Below are positions 19,500-27,866 of a DNA stretch of 64,000 nt, one piece after another. Position numbers and translations under genes: made by a program. The notes under the pieces are model-generated. The model did not search any database and had not been told where the DNA came from. It saw only the letters and a list, made by a program, of their open reading frames with translations. Each line of letters begins with the position of its first letter. Position 1 is the first letter of the stretch. The stretch is from Streptomyces parvulus (GTDB lineage: Bacteria; Actinomycetota; Actinomycetes; Streptomycetales; Streptomycetaceae), in assembly GCF_014648855.1 (NCBI RefSeq), contig NZ_BMRX01000002.1, positions 1 to 64,000 of the forward strand. The letters run 5' to 3'.

Positions 19500-21593
19500 G
19501 TGACGCGCAGCGTGTACGTGACCGGAATCGACCGCGGGGACGGCCGCCAGGTCGTCGAGCTGGGGGTCATGGAGCTTCTGACCCGGCAGGTCGACCGGGT
19601 CGGCGTCTTCCGCCCCCTGGTGCACGACGGACCCGACCGCCTCTTCGAGCTGCTGCGCTCGCGCTACCGGCTCTCGCAGGACCCGGCGACGGTCTACGGC
19701 ATGGACTACCAGGAGGCGTCCGCCCTCCAGGCCGAGCAGGGCACCGACGAGCTGGTCTCCGCGCTGGTCGACCGCTTCCACCTGGTCGCCCGGGACTACG
19801 ACGTCGTCCTGGTCCTGGGCACCGACTTCGCCGACACCCAGTTCCCGGACGAGCTGTCGATGAACGCCCGGCTGGCCAACGAGTTCGGCGCCTCGGTCGT
19901 GCCGGTCGTGGGCGGCCGCAAGCAGACCGCCGAGTCGGTGCTCGCCGAGACCGTCAACGCCTTCCGCGCCTACGACGGGCTGGGCTGCGACGTCCTGGCG
20001 ATGGTGACCAACCGGGTCGCCCGCGAGGACCGGGACGAGATCGCCGAGCGGCTGGCGAACCGGCTGCCGGTGCCGTGCTGGGTGGTGCCGGACGAGCCCG
20101 CGCTGTCCGCGCCGACCGTCTCCCAGATCGCGCACGCGCTTGGCGCCCGGGTCGTCCTCGGCGACGACTCGGGGCTCGCCCGCGACGCGCTGGACTTCGT
20201 CTTCGGCGGGGCCATGCTGCCCAACCTGCTGGGCGCGCTGACCCCCGGCTGCCTGGTCATCACGCCGGGCGACCGCGCCGACCTGGTGATCGGCAGCCTC
20301 GCCGCGCACAGCGCGGGCACGCCGCCGATCGCCGGTCTGCTGCTGACCCTGGACGAGGTGCCCGGCGAGGGCATCCTCACCCTGGCCGCCCGCCTCGCCC
20401 CCGGCACTCCGGTGCTGTCGGTGACCGGCAACAGCTTCCCCACCGCCGAGCAGCTGTTCTCCCTGGAGGGCAAGCTCAACGCGTCCACCCCGCGCAAGGC
20501 GGAGACCGCCCTCGGCCTGTTCGAGCGGTACGTCGACACCGCCGAGCTGAGCAGCCGGGTCTCCGCCCCGAGCAGCGACCGCGTGACGCCGATGATGTTC
20601 GAGCACAAGCTGCTGGAGCAGGCCCGCTCCGACCTGCGCCGGGTGGTCCTGCCGGAGGGCACGGAGGAGCGGGTGCTGCACGCCGCGGAGGTGCTGCTGC
20701 GCCGGGGCGTGTGCGAGCTGACCCTGCTCGGCCCGGTCGAGCAGATCCGCAAGAAGGCCGCCGACCTCGGCATCGACCTGGAGGGCGCCGAGCTGACCGA
20801 CCCCGCGGTCTCCGAGCTGCGGGACTCCTTCGCCGAGAAGTACGCCGAGCTGCGGGCCCACAAGGGCGTGACGGTGGAGCTGGCGTACGACGTGGTGTCG
20901 GACGTGAACTACTTCGGCACCCTGATGGTGCAGGAAGGCTTCGCGGACGGCATGGTGTCGGGTTCGGTGCACTCGACGGCGGCGACCATCCGGCCCGCCT
21001 TCGAGATCATCAAGACCAAGCCGGACGCCTCCATCGTCTCCTCCGTCTTCTTCATGTGCCTGGCCGACAAGGTCCTGGCCTACGGCGACTGCGCGGTCAA
21101 CCCGGACCCCGACGCGGAGCAGCTCGCCGACATCGCGATCCAGTCGGCGGCCACGGCGGCCCGGTTCGGCGTGGAGCCGCGGATCGCGATGCTGTCCTAC
21201 TCGACCGGCACCTCCGGTTCCGGCGCCGACGTCGACAAGGTGCGCGAGGCCACGGAGCTGGTCCGCGCGCGCCGCCCGGACCTCAGGATCGAGGGGCCGA
21301 TCCAGTACGACGCCGCGGTGGAGCCGTCGGTGGCCGCGACCAAGCTGCCGGACTCCGAGGTCGCCGGGCAGGCCAGCGTGCTGATCTTCCCCGACCTGAA
21401 CACCGGCAACAACACCTACAAGGCCGTGCAGCGCTCGGCCGGCGCCATCGCCGTGGGCCCGGTGCTCCAGGGTCTGCGCAAGCCGGTCAACGACCTGTCC
21501 CGGGGCGCGCTCGTGCAGGACATCGTCAACACCGTCGCCATCACGGCGATCCAGGCCCAGCAGTCCCCCACCGAAAAGGTTTCCGACCAGTGA
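19500..21593 (+). CDS. pta: Phosphate acetyltransferase Pta (long, two-domain form)
   Basis: 697 residues. The N-terminal part is a P-loop/BioD-like domain beginning VTRSVYVTGIDRGDG (the walker region is altered), followed by a DRTGG domain (about 210-330). The catalytic PTA/PTB domain runs from about 360, with VVLPEGTEERVLHAAEVLLRR near its start, SYSTGTSGSGADVDKVREAT and the FPDLNTGNNTYKAVQR signature. It converts acetyl-CoA and phosphate to acetyl phosphate. GTG 19500 follows GGAGAG. It overlaps ackA by 4 nt (GTGA), forming the classical acetate overflow/assimilation operon. Confidence 0.95.
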   Translation: MTRSVYVTGIDRGDGRQVVELGVMELLTRQVDRVGVFRPLVHDGPDRLFELLRSRYRLSQDPATVYGMDYQEASALQAEQGTDELVSALVDRFHLVARDYDVVLVLGTDFADTQFPDELSMNARLANEFGASVVPVVGGRKQTAESVLAETVNAFRAYDGLGCDVLAMVTNRVAREDRDEIAERLANRLPVPCWVVPDEPALSAPTVSQIAHALGARVVLGDDSGLARDALDFVFGGAMLPNLLGALTPGCLVITPGDRADLVIGSLAAHSAGTPPIAGLLLTLDEVPGEGILTLAARLAPGTPVLSVTGNSFPTAEQLFSLEGKLNASTPRKAETALGLFERYVDTAELSSRVSAPSSDRVTPMMFEHKLLEQARSDLRRVVLPEGTEERVLHAAEVLLRRGVCELTLLGPVEQIRKKAADLGIDLEGAELTDPAVSELRDSFAEKYAELRAHKGVTVELAYDVVSDVNYFGTLMVQEGFADGMVSGSVHSTAATIRPAFEIIKTKPDASIVSSVFFMCLADKVLAYGDCAVNPDPDAEQLADIAIQSAATAARFGVEPRIAMLSYSTGTSGSGADVDKVREATELVRARRPDLRIEGPIQYDAAVEPSVAATKLPDSEVAGQASVLIFPDLNTGNNTYKAVQRSAGAIAVGPVLQGLRKPVNDLSRGALVQDIVNTVAITAIQAQQSPTEKVSDQ

Positions 21594-22804
21594 GCCCGAC
21601 CCGCGTCCTCGTCCTCAACTCCGGCTCCTCGTCGGTCAAGTACCAGCTGCTCGACATGCGCGGCGGCGACCGGCTGGCCGTGGGCCTCGTCGAGCGGATC
21701 GGCGAGGAGACCTCGCGGCTGAAGCACACGCCGGAGGGCGGCGAGAGCCGTGAGTGGAGCGGCGCCGTCCCCGACCACGAGTCCGCGCTGAAGGCCGTGG
21801 CCGCCGAGCTGGCCAAGGACGGCCTCGGCCTGGACTCGCCGGAGCTGGCCGCGATCGGACACCGCGTGGTGCACGGGGGCCGGCGGTTCACCGAGCCGAC
21901 CGTGATCGACGACGCCGTGCTCGCCGAGATCGAGCGGCTGATCCCGGTCGCCCCGCTGCACAACCCGGCCAACCTCACCGGCATCCGCACCGCGCGCGAC
22001 CTGCGGCCGGACCTTCCGCAGGTCGCGGTCTTCGACACCGCCTTCCACACCACGATGCCGGAGTCCGCGGCCCGCTACGCGATCGACGTGGAGACCGCCG
22101 ACGCGCACCGGATCCGCCGCTACGGCTTCCACGGCACCTCGCACGCCTACGTCTCCCGGGAGACGGCGCGGCTGCTGGGCCGGGCGCCCGAGGACGTGAA
22201 CGTCATCGTGCTGCACCTGGGCAACGGGGCGTCGGCCTCGGCGGTGCGGGGCGGGCGGTGCGTGGACACCTCCATGGGGCTGACGCCTTTGGAGGGGCTC
22301 GTGATGGGTACGCGCTCGGGAGACCTGGACCCGGCCGTCATCTTCCATTTGATGCGTGTTGGAGGAATGTCCGCCGACGAGATCGACACTCTCCTCAACA
22401 AGAGGAGCGGTCTGATCGGGTTGTGCGGTGACAACGACATGCGGGAGATCCGCCGCCGCGTCGACGCCGGCGACGAACGGGCCCGGCTGGCCTTCGACAT
22501 CTACATTCACCGGCTGAAGAAGTACATCGGCGCCTATTACGCCGTTCTCGGGCGCGTGGACGCGGTGGTCTTCACCGCCGGGGTCGGCGAGAACGCGGCG
22601 GCGGTGCGGGAGGCCGCCGTGGCGGGCCTGGAGGGGCTGGGCCTGGCGGTCGACGGCGAACTGAACGCCGGGCGGGGCGACGGGGCGCGGCTGGTGTCGC
22701 CCCCGGACGCGCGGGTGGCGGTGGCCGTCGTACCGACCGACGAGGAAATGGAGATCGCGACACAGACCTACGCGCTGGTAAAGGAATCCGGGAATCCTGC
22801 CTGA
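21590..22804 (+). CDS. ackA: Acetate kinase AckA
   Basis: 404 residues. ASKHA-fold kinase motifs: VLVLNSGSSSVKYQLLD at the N-terminus, GHRVVHGG, VFDTAFH, RRYGFHGTSH and GVGENAAAVRE. It interconverts acetyl phosphate and acetate with ADP/ATP. The GTG start overlaps the pta stop, so the two are coupled. It is followed 91 bp later by pyk with its own promoter. Length and motifs are typical throughout. Confidence 0.97.
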   Translation: MSPTRVLVLNSGSSSVKYQLLDMRGGDRLAVGLVERIGEETSRLKHTPEGGESREWSGAVPDHESALKAVAAELAKDGLGLDSPELAAIGHRVVHGGRRFTEPTVIDDAVLAEIERLIPVAPLHNPANLTGIRTARDLRPDLPQVAVFDTAFHTTMPESAARYAIDVETADAHRIRRYGFHGTSHAYVSRETARLLGRAPEDVNVIVLHLGNGASASAVRGGRCVDTSMGLTPLEGLVMGTRSGDLDPAVIFHLMRVGGMSADEIDTLLNKRSGLIGLCGDNDMREIRRRVDAGDERARLAFDIYIHRLKKYIGAYYAVLGRVDAVVFTAGVGENAAAVREAAVAGLEGLGLAVDGELNAGRGDGARLVSPPDARVAVAVVPTDEEMEIATQTYALVKESGNPA

Positions 22805-22883
22805 GCCGGGAATCTCACCTGAGCGGCATCCCGCCCTTTTGTATTTTCCGCCAGACGGAATATTCCGCAGCGAAACAAACCGA

Positions 22884-22889
22884 TAGGAT
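22884..22889 (+). promoter_or_regulatory. TAGGAT -10 hexamer, leaderless pyk promoter
   Basis: TAGGAT lies exactly 6 nt before the pyk ATG and no ribosome site intervenes, so transcription probably begins at the A of the start codon. The -35 region is not consensus. Confidence 0.5.
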
Positions 22890-22895
22890 CGCCCC

Positions 22896-24326
22896 ATGCG
22901 CCGTTCGAAAATCGTCTGTACTCTCGGCCCCGCGGTCGACTCCCACGAGCAGCTCGTCACGCTGATCGAAGCCGGCATGAACGTGGCCCGCTTCAACTTC
23001 AGCCACGGCACGCACGCCGAGCACCAGGGGCGTTACGACCGTCTGCGGGCCGCCGCCAAGGAGACCGGCCGGGCCATCGGTGTCCTCGCCGACCTCCAGG
23101 GCCCGAAGATCCGCCTGGAGACCTTCGCGGAGGGCCCCGTCGAGCTGGTGCGCGGTGACGAGTTCACCATCACCACCGAGGACGTGCCGGGCGACAGGAC
23201 GATCTGCGGCACGACGTACAAGGGCCTGCCCGGTGATGTCACCAAGGGCGACCAGGTGCTCATCAACGACGGCAACGTCGAGCTGAAGGTCACCGAGGTC
23301 GTGGGCCCGCGGGTGAAGACGATCGTCATCGAGGGCGGCGTCATCTCCGACCACAAGGGCATCAACCTGCCCGGCGCCGCGGTGAACGTGCCCGCGCTGA
23401 GCGAGAAGGACGTCGAGGACCTCCGCTTCGCCCTCCGCATGGGCTGCGACCTGGTCGCCCTCTCCTTCGTCCGGGACGCCAAGGACGTCGACGACGTGCA
23501 CCGCGTGATGGACGAGGAGGGCCGCCGGGTCCCCGTCATCGCCAAGGTGGAGAAGCCGCAGGCGGTGGAGAACATGGAGGGCGTCGTCGCGGCCTTCGAC
23601 GCCGTCATGGTCGCCCGTGGCGACCTGGCCGTCGAGTACCCGCTCGAGAAGGTCCCCATGGTGCAGAAGCGCCTGATCGAGCTGTGCCGGCGCAACGCCA
23701 AGCCGGTGATCGTGGCGACCCAGATGATGGAGTCGATGATCACCAACTCCCGGCCGACCCGCGCCGAGGCCTCCGACGTGGCCAACGCGATCCTGGACGG
23801 CGCCGACGCGGTGATGCTCTCCGCGGAGTCGTCGGTGGGCGCGTACCCGATCGAGACGGTCAAGACGATGTCGAAGATCGTCACCGCCGCCGAGCAGGAG
23901 CTGCTCTCCAAGGGCCTCCAGCCGCTGGTGCCGGGCAAGAAGCCGCGCACGCAGGGCGGTTCGGTGGCCCGGGCCGCCGCCGAGATCGCCGACTTCCTGG
24001 GCGGCAAGGGCCTGGTGGCCTTCACCCAGTCCGGTGACACCGCCCGCCGGCTGTCCCGCTACCGCGCCGCCCAGCCCGTGCTGGCCTTCACCACCGACGA
24101 GTCCACCCGCAACCAGCTGGCGCTCAGCTGGGGCGTGGAGCCGCACGTGGTGCCCTTCGTGAACAGCACGGACGAGATGGTCGACCTGGTGGACCAGGAG
24201 ACCGCCCGCCTGGGCCTGTTCAGCGACGGCGACATCGTCGTGATCACCGCCGGCTCGCCCCCCGGCGTCCCCGGCACCACCAACATGGTCCGCGTCCTGC
24301 ACCTGGGCGAGACCCGCCGCGGCTGA
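22896..24326 (+). CDS. pyk: Pyruvate kinase
   Basis: 476 residues; makes pyruvate and ATP from phosphoenolpyruvate. MRRSKIVCTLGPAVDS opens the barrel; NFSHGTHAEH, VMVARGDLAVE and ATQMMESMITNSRPTRAE are the substrate and metal motifs, and a C-terminal allosteric domain is present. It starts on ATG without a Shine-Dalgarno, with a -10-like hexamer 6 nt upstream. A very strong terminator follows 27 nt after the stop. From memory this is the pyk2 locus of S. coelicolor. Confidence 0.97.
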   Translation: MRRSKIVCTLGPAVDSHEQLVTLIEAGMNVARFNFSHGTHAEHQGRYDRLRAAAKETGRAIGVLADLQGPKIRLETFAEGPVELVRGDEFTITTEDVPGDRTICGTTYKGLPGDVTKGDQVLINDGNVELKVTEVVGPRVKTIVIEGGVISDHKGINLPGAAVNVPALSEKDVEDLRFALRMGCDLVALSFVRDAKDVDDVHRVMDEEGRRVPVIAKVEKPQAVENMEGVVAAFDAVMVARGDLAVEYPLEKVPMVQKRLIELCRRNAKPVIVATQMMESMITNSRPTRAEASDVANAILDGADAVMLSAESSVGAYPIETVKTMSKIVTAAEQELLSKGLQPLVPGKKPRTQGGSVARAAAEIADFLGGKGLVAFTQSGDTARRLSRYRAAQPVLAFTTDESTRNQLALSWGVEPHVVPFVNSTDEMVDLVDQETARLGLFSDGDIVVITAGSPPGVPGTTNMVRVLHLGETRRG

Positions 24327-24352
24327 CACCGCACGGCAAGGTCGTGAACGAC

Positions 24353-24389
24353 ACCGAGGGCGCCCCCTGCGACAGGGGGCGCCCTCGGT
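24353..24389 (+). terminator. Strong intrinsic terminator after pyk
   Basis: Perfect 17-bp stem ACCGAGGGCGCCCCCTG (24353-24369) and CAGGGGGCGCCCTCGGT (24373-24389) with a CGA loop; the longest perfect hairpin noticed in the window. It may also stop the convergent acidic-protein transcript. Confidence 0.9.
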
Positions 24390-24442
24390 CGTTCCCGCGA
24401 CTCCCGGACGGCTGCGCGGTCTGCTGCTCGGCCGGCCGGCCG

Positions 24443-25870
24443 TCAGTCGGTCGTGTACTGGTGCAGGCCCGGCACGTGGAGCGTGCCGCCGAACTGACCG
24501 GCCTGGACGACCGTCACCTTGGTGAAGTAGATGAGCGGGATGTCCAGCGGCGGCGGGTTCTCCGGGTCGAAGGTGATCGGGATCAGCCCGAGCAGGTTGC
24601 CCGAGATGCTCTCGGTGTACATCACCGTCTGGCCGTCGCGGATCGTGGACGTCGAGCCCTGGGACGCCTGGACGTGGTAGGTCTTGCCGGCCTGCTTGTC
24701 CTTCACCGTCTGGTGCAGGTCGCCGATGTCGGTGCCGTTGGATATGACGTACTTGAGCACCTTCTTGGTGGTGCCGTTGGCCGTCTTGACCTCGACGACG
24801 CCCTTGTAGGAGGCGCCCTTGAGGAGCAGCGAGCTGGCGTTGAGGTACCAGGGGTCGTCGGGCAGCGGCACCTTGTTGTCGACGCCGCCCTCGTCGTCGG
24901 TGGCGGCCGGGCAGTCGTCGGCGTCCACACCCGCGCTCTCGGAGGCGCTGGGCGACGGTGAGGCGGTGGCCTCCTCCTTCGCCTTCTCGGCGGCCTCCTC
25001 GGCCTTCTCGGCCTCCTCCTTCGCCTTCTCGGCCGCCTCGTCCACCGACTTGCCGGTGTCCTCGGCCGCCTTCGACGCGGCGTCGGTCGCGTCCTCGACG
25101 GTGTCCTTCGCCGTGTCGGTGACCTCGTCGGCCGTGTCCTTCACGGTGCCGGAGGCGTCCTCGCCCGCGTCCTCGGACGGGGACGCGGAGGGGCTGGCCT
25201 CCGGGCTCGGGGTCTCCTCGGCCTTCTTGCCGCCGGTGAAGATGCCCTCGATGGCGTCGCCGATGCCCTCCAGCAGCCCGTCCTTCTCCTCCGACTCGGA
25301 GGGCGAGGGTGCCGGTGCGTCCTGGCCGGCGACGTCCCCGCCGTCGGACGCGGAGGGGCTCGGGGCGGGCTGGGACTTGTCGTCCTTGCCGGCCTCCTCG
25401 CCCTTGCCGTCCTCGTCGTCGGAACCTGAATCCGACGAAGAGGACCCGTCCTTGTCCGTGCCGGTGTCCGAGGCCTCGGGCTCCTCGGCCCCGTCCTCGC
25501 CCTTGCCGGCGTTCCCGGCGTCGTCGGCGTCGTCGGCGTCCTTCCCCTCCGTCGCCGAGGGCGAGGGGGTGGGCGACGCGGACGTGTCCTTCTCGGCGTC
25601 CTCCAGGGCCGCCACGCAGTCCTTGTACTCGTCGGCCGTCAGGCTGTTGGAGGCCGGCGGCGCCGAGTCGTTGCCGTCGGCGAGCGCCAGCGTGGGGGTG
25701 AACCCCATCCCCATGAGCACGGCCGTGGGCATCGCCGCCAGGGCTATCGCCTTGCCGGCCGGCATGTGGAACCTGGTGAACAACGGCTTCTTGGGTGCCG
25801 CGTGGCGCGGCCCGGTTCTCGCACGGGACGACTCCACGTCAGTCCCGCGGGTCACCTCGTCAGCCGGCAC
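24443..25870 (-). CDS. Exported/membrane-anchored acidic low-complexity protein of the DUF6230/DUF6114 operon
   Basis: 475 residues. A basic N-terminus and one hydrophobic segment (about 40-63, AIALAAMPTAVLMGMGFTPT) suggest an exported protein or signal anchor. Residues about 85-330 are very acidic and repetitive: runs of S-D-E, PSPSAS repeats, and a helical AEKAKEEAEKAEEAAEKAKE block. The C-terminal domain (about 340-475) is ordered, beta-rich and ends GGTLHVPGLHQYTTD; its style (LNASSLLLKGASYKGVV, then LLGLIPITFDPENPPPLDIP) resembles proteins that accompany DUF6114. The GTG start follows GGGAGG and overlaps the DUF6114 gene by 11 nt. Function is unknown; a cell-surface role is inference. 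Confidence 0.75.
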   Translation of the reverse strand: MPADEVTRGTDVESSRARTGPRHAAPKKPLFTRFHMPAGKAIALAAMPTAVLMGMGFTPTLALADGNDSAPPASNSLTADEYKDCVAALEDAEKDTSASPTPSPSATEGKDADDADDAGNAGKGEDGAEEPEASDTGTDKDGSSSSDSGSDDEDGKGEEAGKDDKSQPAPSPSASDGGDVAGQDAPAPSPSESEEKDGLLEGIGDAIEGIFTGGKKAEETPSPEASPSASPSEDAGEDASGTVKDTADEVTDTAKDTVEDATDAASKAAEDTGKSVDEAAEKAKEEAEKAEEAAEKAKEEATASPSPSASESAGVDADDCPAATDDEGGVDNKVPLPDDPWYLNASSLLLKGASYKGVVEVKTANGTTKKVLKYVISNGTDIGDLHQTVKDKQAGKTYHVQASQGSTSTIRDGQTVMYTESISGNLLGLIPITFDPENPPPLDIPLIYFTKVTVVQAGQFGGTLHVPGLHQYTTD

Positions 25871-26498
25871 TGTGCCTCCCGTTCGCCCCGTTGGCCGGGC
25901 TCGTTCCTGACAGATCGTTCGCCCCCAGTGCCTCGTAGGTCTGGGTGGGGCTCCCGTCCTCCGTGCCCTCCCGCTGCCGCGGCACCGCGGCGTCGGACGC
26001 CGTCGCGCCGGGGGCCGGGATGCCGGGAAGAGCGGTGCCGGGAACCGCGCCCTCGGGCGCGTCGCCGGTGCTCCTGCCGTCCACCGGCCGCTCGTCCTGC
26101 GGCGGTTCGCCCGGCACCCACGACACGGCCATGGCCCCGCCGACCAGCGCGAGCAGGAAGCCGATGAGGAAGCCGCCGAGGTTGGACACGGGAATGGAGA
26201 CCAGGGCCAGCAGGATCGCCGCCACACCCGCGAAGACGCGGACGTGCTTCTGGAACCACAGGCTGATGCCCAGGACGACCAGCAGCACGCCGATGATCAG
26301 GGACCCGGAACCCGCGGTGGTGGCCATCGCGAGGGTCAGGTGACCGATCTGGAGGTTCGCGTACGGGAAGTAGGCGATCGGGATACCGCCGAGCGCGATG
26401 AACAGGCCGGCCCAGAACGGCCGCCCGCCTCGCCAGGCACGGAACTGCAGCCTCCGGCGGGTGAACTGGCCGGCTGCGGCAGGAGTCTCGGCGCTCAT
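25860..26498 (-). CDS. DUF6114-type membrane protein
   Basis: 212 residues with four hydrophobic helices between about 25 and 130: PFWAGLFIALGGIPIAYFPY, LTLAMATTAGSGSLIIGVLLVVLGISLWF, VFAGVAAILLALVSIPVS and FLIGFLLALVGGAMAVSW. A Pro/Gly/Ala-rich cytoplasmic or extracellular tail of about 80 residues follows. The pattern fits DUF6114, a small actinobacterial membrane family without known function. ATG 26498 follows a weak GGAG. It is the middle gene of the operon, separated from the upstream DUF6230 gene by a hairpin and overlapping the downstream gene. Confidence 0.8.
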   Translation of the reverse strand: MSAETPAAAGQFTRRRLQFRAWRGGRPFWAGLFIALGGIPIAYFPYANLQIGHLTLAMATTAGSGSLIIGVLLVVLGISLWFQKHVRVFAGVAAILLALVSIPVSNLGGFLIGFLLALVGGAMAVSWVPGEPPQDERPVDGRSTGDAPEGAVPGTALPGIPAPGATASDAAVPRQREGTEDGSPTQTYEALGANDLSGTSPANGANGRHSAG

Positions 26499-26571
26499 GG
26501 AAAACAGCTCCCTGGTACGGCTTTGCTGTGGTGGAGATGTGGGCCGCGCGTGAAGATGCGGCCGGAGAGCG

Positions 26572-26606
26572 GACGGGCGGGGGCGCCGAAGGCTCCCCCG
26601 CCCGTC
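26572..26606 (-). terminator. Intercistronic hairpin between DUF6230 and DUF6114 genes
   Basis: Perfect 12-bp stem GACGGGCGGGGG (26572-26583) and CCCCCGCCCGTC (26595-26606) just after the DUF6230 stop. Within an apparent operon it probably causes partial termination or 3'-end protection, giving more of the first product. Confidence 0.65.
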
Positions 26607-26615
26607 AGGGGGTGC

Positions 26616-27248
26616 TTAGTAGCACTCCTTGACACCCTTGGACAGCGACATCTTCAGACCGCTGAGCTTGAAGGTTCCGGCGGTGGTCGCCCACGCCGTC
26701 TGCTTCACGTTCTTCAGCGTGGCCGAGTCGGCCTGCTGCGCGAATCCGTACGGATTCGTGGTGTCGCCCTTCTTGATGCCCGGACCCTTGCTGGCGTCCT
26801 TGGCGGCCACACCGATGTCGATGCCACGGAAGGTGGCGTCGGCCTGCAGGTCCTCGACGTCGATGTAGAGGTTCTCGGCCTCGACCGCCGTACCGCCGCC
26901 GCCGGCCTTCAGCATGAGGCTGACGGAACCGATCAACGGGATGTCCGGGGTGACCACGGACTGGCACATGTTCTTGATCGACGCGGACTTGAACGCCGAG
27001 ACGGCGACGGGGTGAGCCGTCTTCTCGCCCTTGAGCGTGTAACCCGAGTCGATCGCCCCGTACTGGGAGAAGCCCGTGCCGTCGAGCTGGTCAGCCGTCA
27101 CCTTGAACGACTGGCCGGAAACGCTGAACGACGCGGCGAGAGCGCCCTGCGCGAGCGCGACGCCTATCGCAGCCGTGGCGGCAACGCTGGGCACCATGAC
27201 CACAGCGAACCGCTTCCATCTGGTCCCGCCACGCACCTGGGACTCCAT
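26616..27248 (-). CDS. DUF6230-type exported protein
   Basis: 210 residues. A signal-type segment (about 13-38) ends GALAAS, so export with cleavage near residue 39 is likely. The mature part is beta-rich, with SFSVSGQSFKVTADQLDG, SASIKNMCQSV and IPLIGSVSLMLKAGGGG. Two cysteines, C96 and C209 (penultimate residue), could form a disulfide after export. The start is ATG 27248, right after AGGAGGAAAT. This is the first gene of the three-gene operon. The family is widespread in Streptomyces and relatives, with no established function known to me. Confidence 0.8.
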   Translation of the reverse strand: MESQVRGGTRWKRFAVVMVPSVAATAAIGVALAQGALAASFSVSGQSFKVTADQLDGTGFSQYGAIDSGYTLKGEKTAHPVAVSAFKSASIKNMCQSVVTPDIPLIGSVSLMLKAGGGGTAVEAENLYIDVEDLQADATFRGIDIGVAAKDASKGPGIKKGDTTNPYGFAQQADSATLKNVKQTAWATTAGTFKLSGLKMSLSKGVKECY

Positions 27249-27629
27249 ATTTCCTCCTTCTCGGACGTACATCTCCTGGCCTCGGCCGGCCGCCGGTTCG
27301 ACGGCCCGGTCTGGCAGGGATGGGAGAAGTGCTACGTCCTCGGGAAGGAGAGCGCCCGCACTCGGCGGCGCGTACGACGCGCCCGAATAACCGGCGATCA
27401 CCCCCGAGCGACAACCACTGGTCGCGCCTGACACGCATCACGCACAACCCTGCTGGACAGGCTTCGCCGGGTGAGCGAAGACCCCCCTGCCCAAGGGCCG
27501 GCTCCACTGCCGCCGACCCTGCTCGGTGGGGACCCAGGAACCCCCGCGACCCGACTGGCTTTCGGGGTACGGGAATGGACCGAGCGTCGCCGATCGTGGT
27601 GCATTCTCGCCGCCGACACAAGGGGGTTC

Positions 27630-27645
27630 GTTACTCGCTAGTAAC
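27630..27645. promoter_or_regulatory. Palindrome GTTACT-CGCT-AGTAAC
   Basis: Perfect 6-bp arms with a 4-nt spacer, the size and symmetry of a TetR- or GntR-type operator. It is the first of three TTAC/GTAA dyads in this region. Confidence 0.6.
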
Positions 27646-27760
27646 GGCCGGATAACCACGGGACGACAGACCGGTCCCGAACGGCGACGCTGGGTGTGCC
27701 ATGGGGGCGGAACAAAACTGTTGATCGATGGACAGAGTCCGACAGATCGACGCCGTCGAC

Positions 27761-27773
27761 TTACTGGCAGTAA
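27761..27773. promoter_or_regulatory. Palindrome TTACTG-G-CAGTAA
   Basis: Perfect 6-bp arms around one base. It shares TTACT/AGTAA arms with the site at 27630. Confidence 0.6.
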
Positions 27774-27775
27774 CA

Positions 27776-27813
27776 GCGGCCGCGATTACCAAGTTTTGGT
27801 AAAGCGCGGCCGC
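27776..27813. promoter_or_regulatory. Compound inverted repeat with TTACCAA-GTT-TTGGTAA core
   Basis: The inner 17-bp palindrome TTACCAAGTTTTGGTAA (27786-27802) is flanked by GCGGCCGCG (27776-27784) and its exact complement CGCGGCCGC (27805-27813). The 38-bp structure starts 2 nt after the preceding palindrome. It could be an operator, or a terminator for the YbbN transcript, whose stop is about 54 nt away. Confidence 0.6.
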
Positions 27814-27866
27814 AATGACGCCTCGTCGACAGCTCCTTCACACCGGCAACACCCCGGTGGACACCT

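Larger units (their letters stand above)
27249..27866. other. 618-bp intergenic region upstream of the DUF6230 operon
   Basis: No convincing gene: short frames in it lack ribosome sites and do not persist. It lies upstream of the DUF6230 operon (minus strand) and downstream of the YbbN gene. The part nearest the operon (27249-27600) is GC-rich. TTGTCG at 27414-27409 and TTATTC at 27390-27385 on the minus strand, 18 nt apart, form a possible promoter that would leave a leader of roughly 130 nt. The distal part (27620-27820) is AT-richer and carries three separate palindromes, listed individually. This concentration is not matched elsewhere in the window. Confidence 0.6.
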
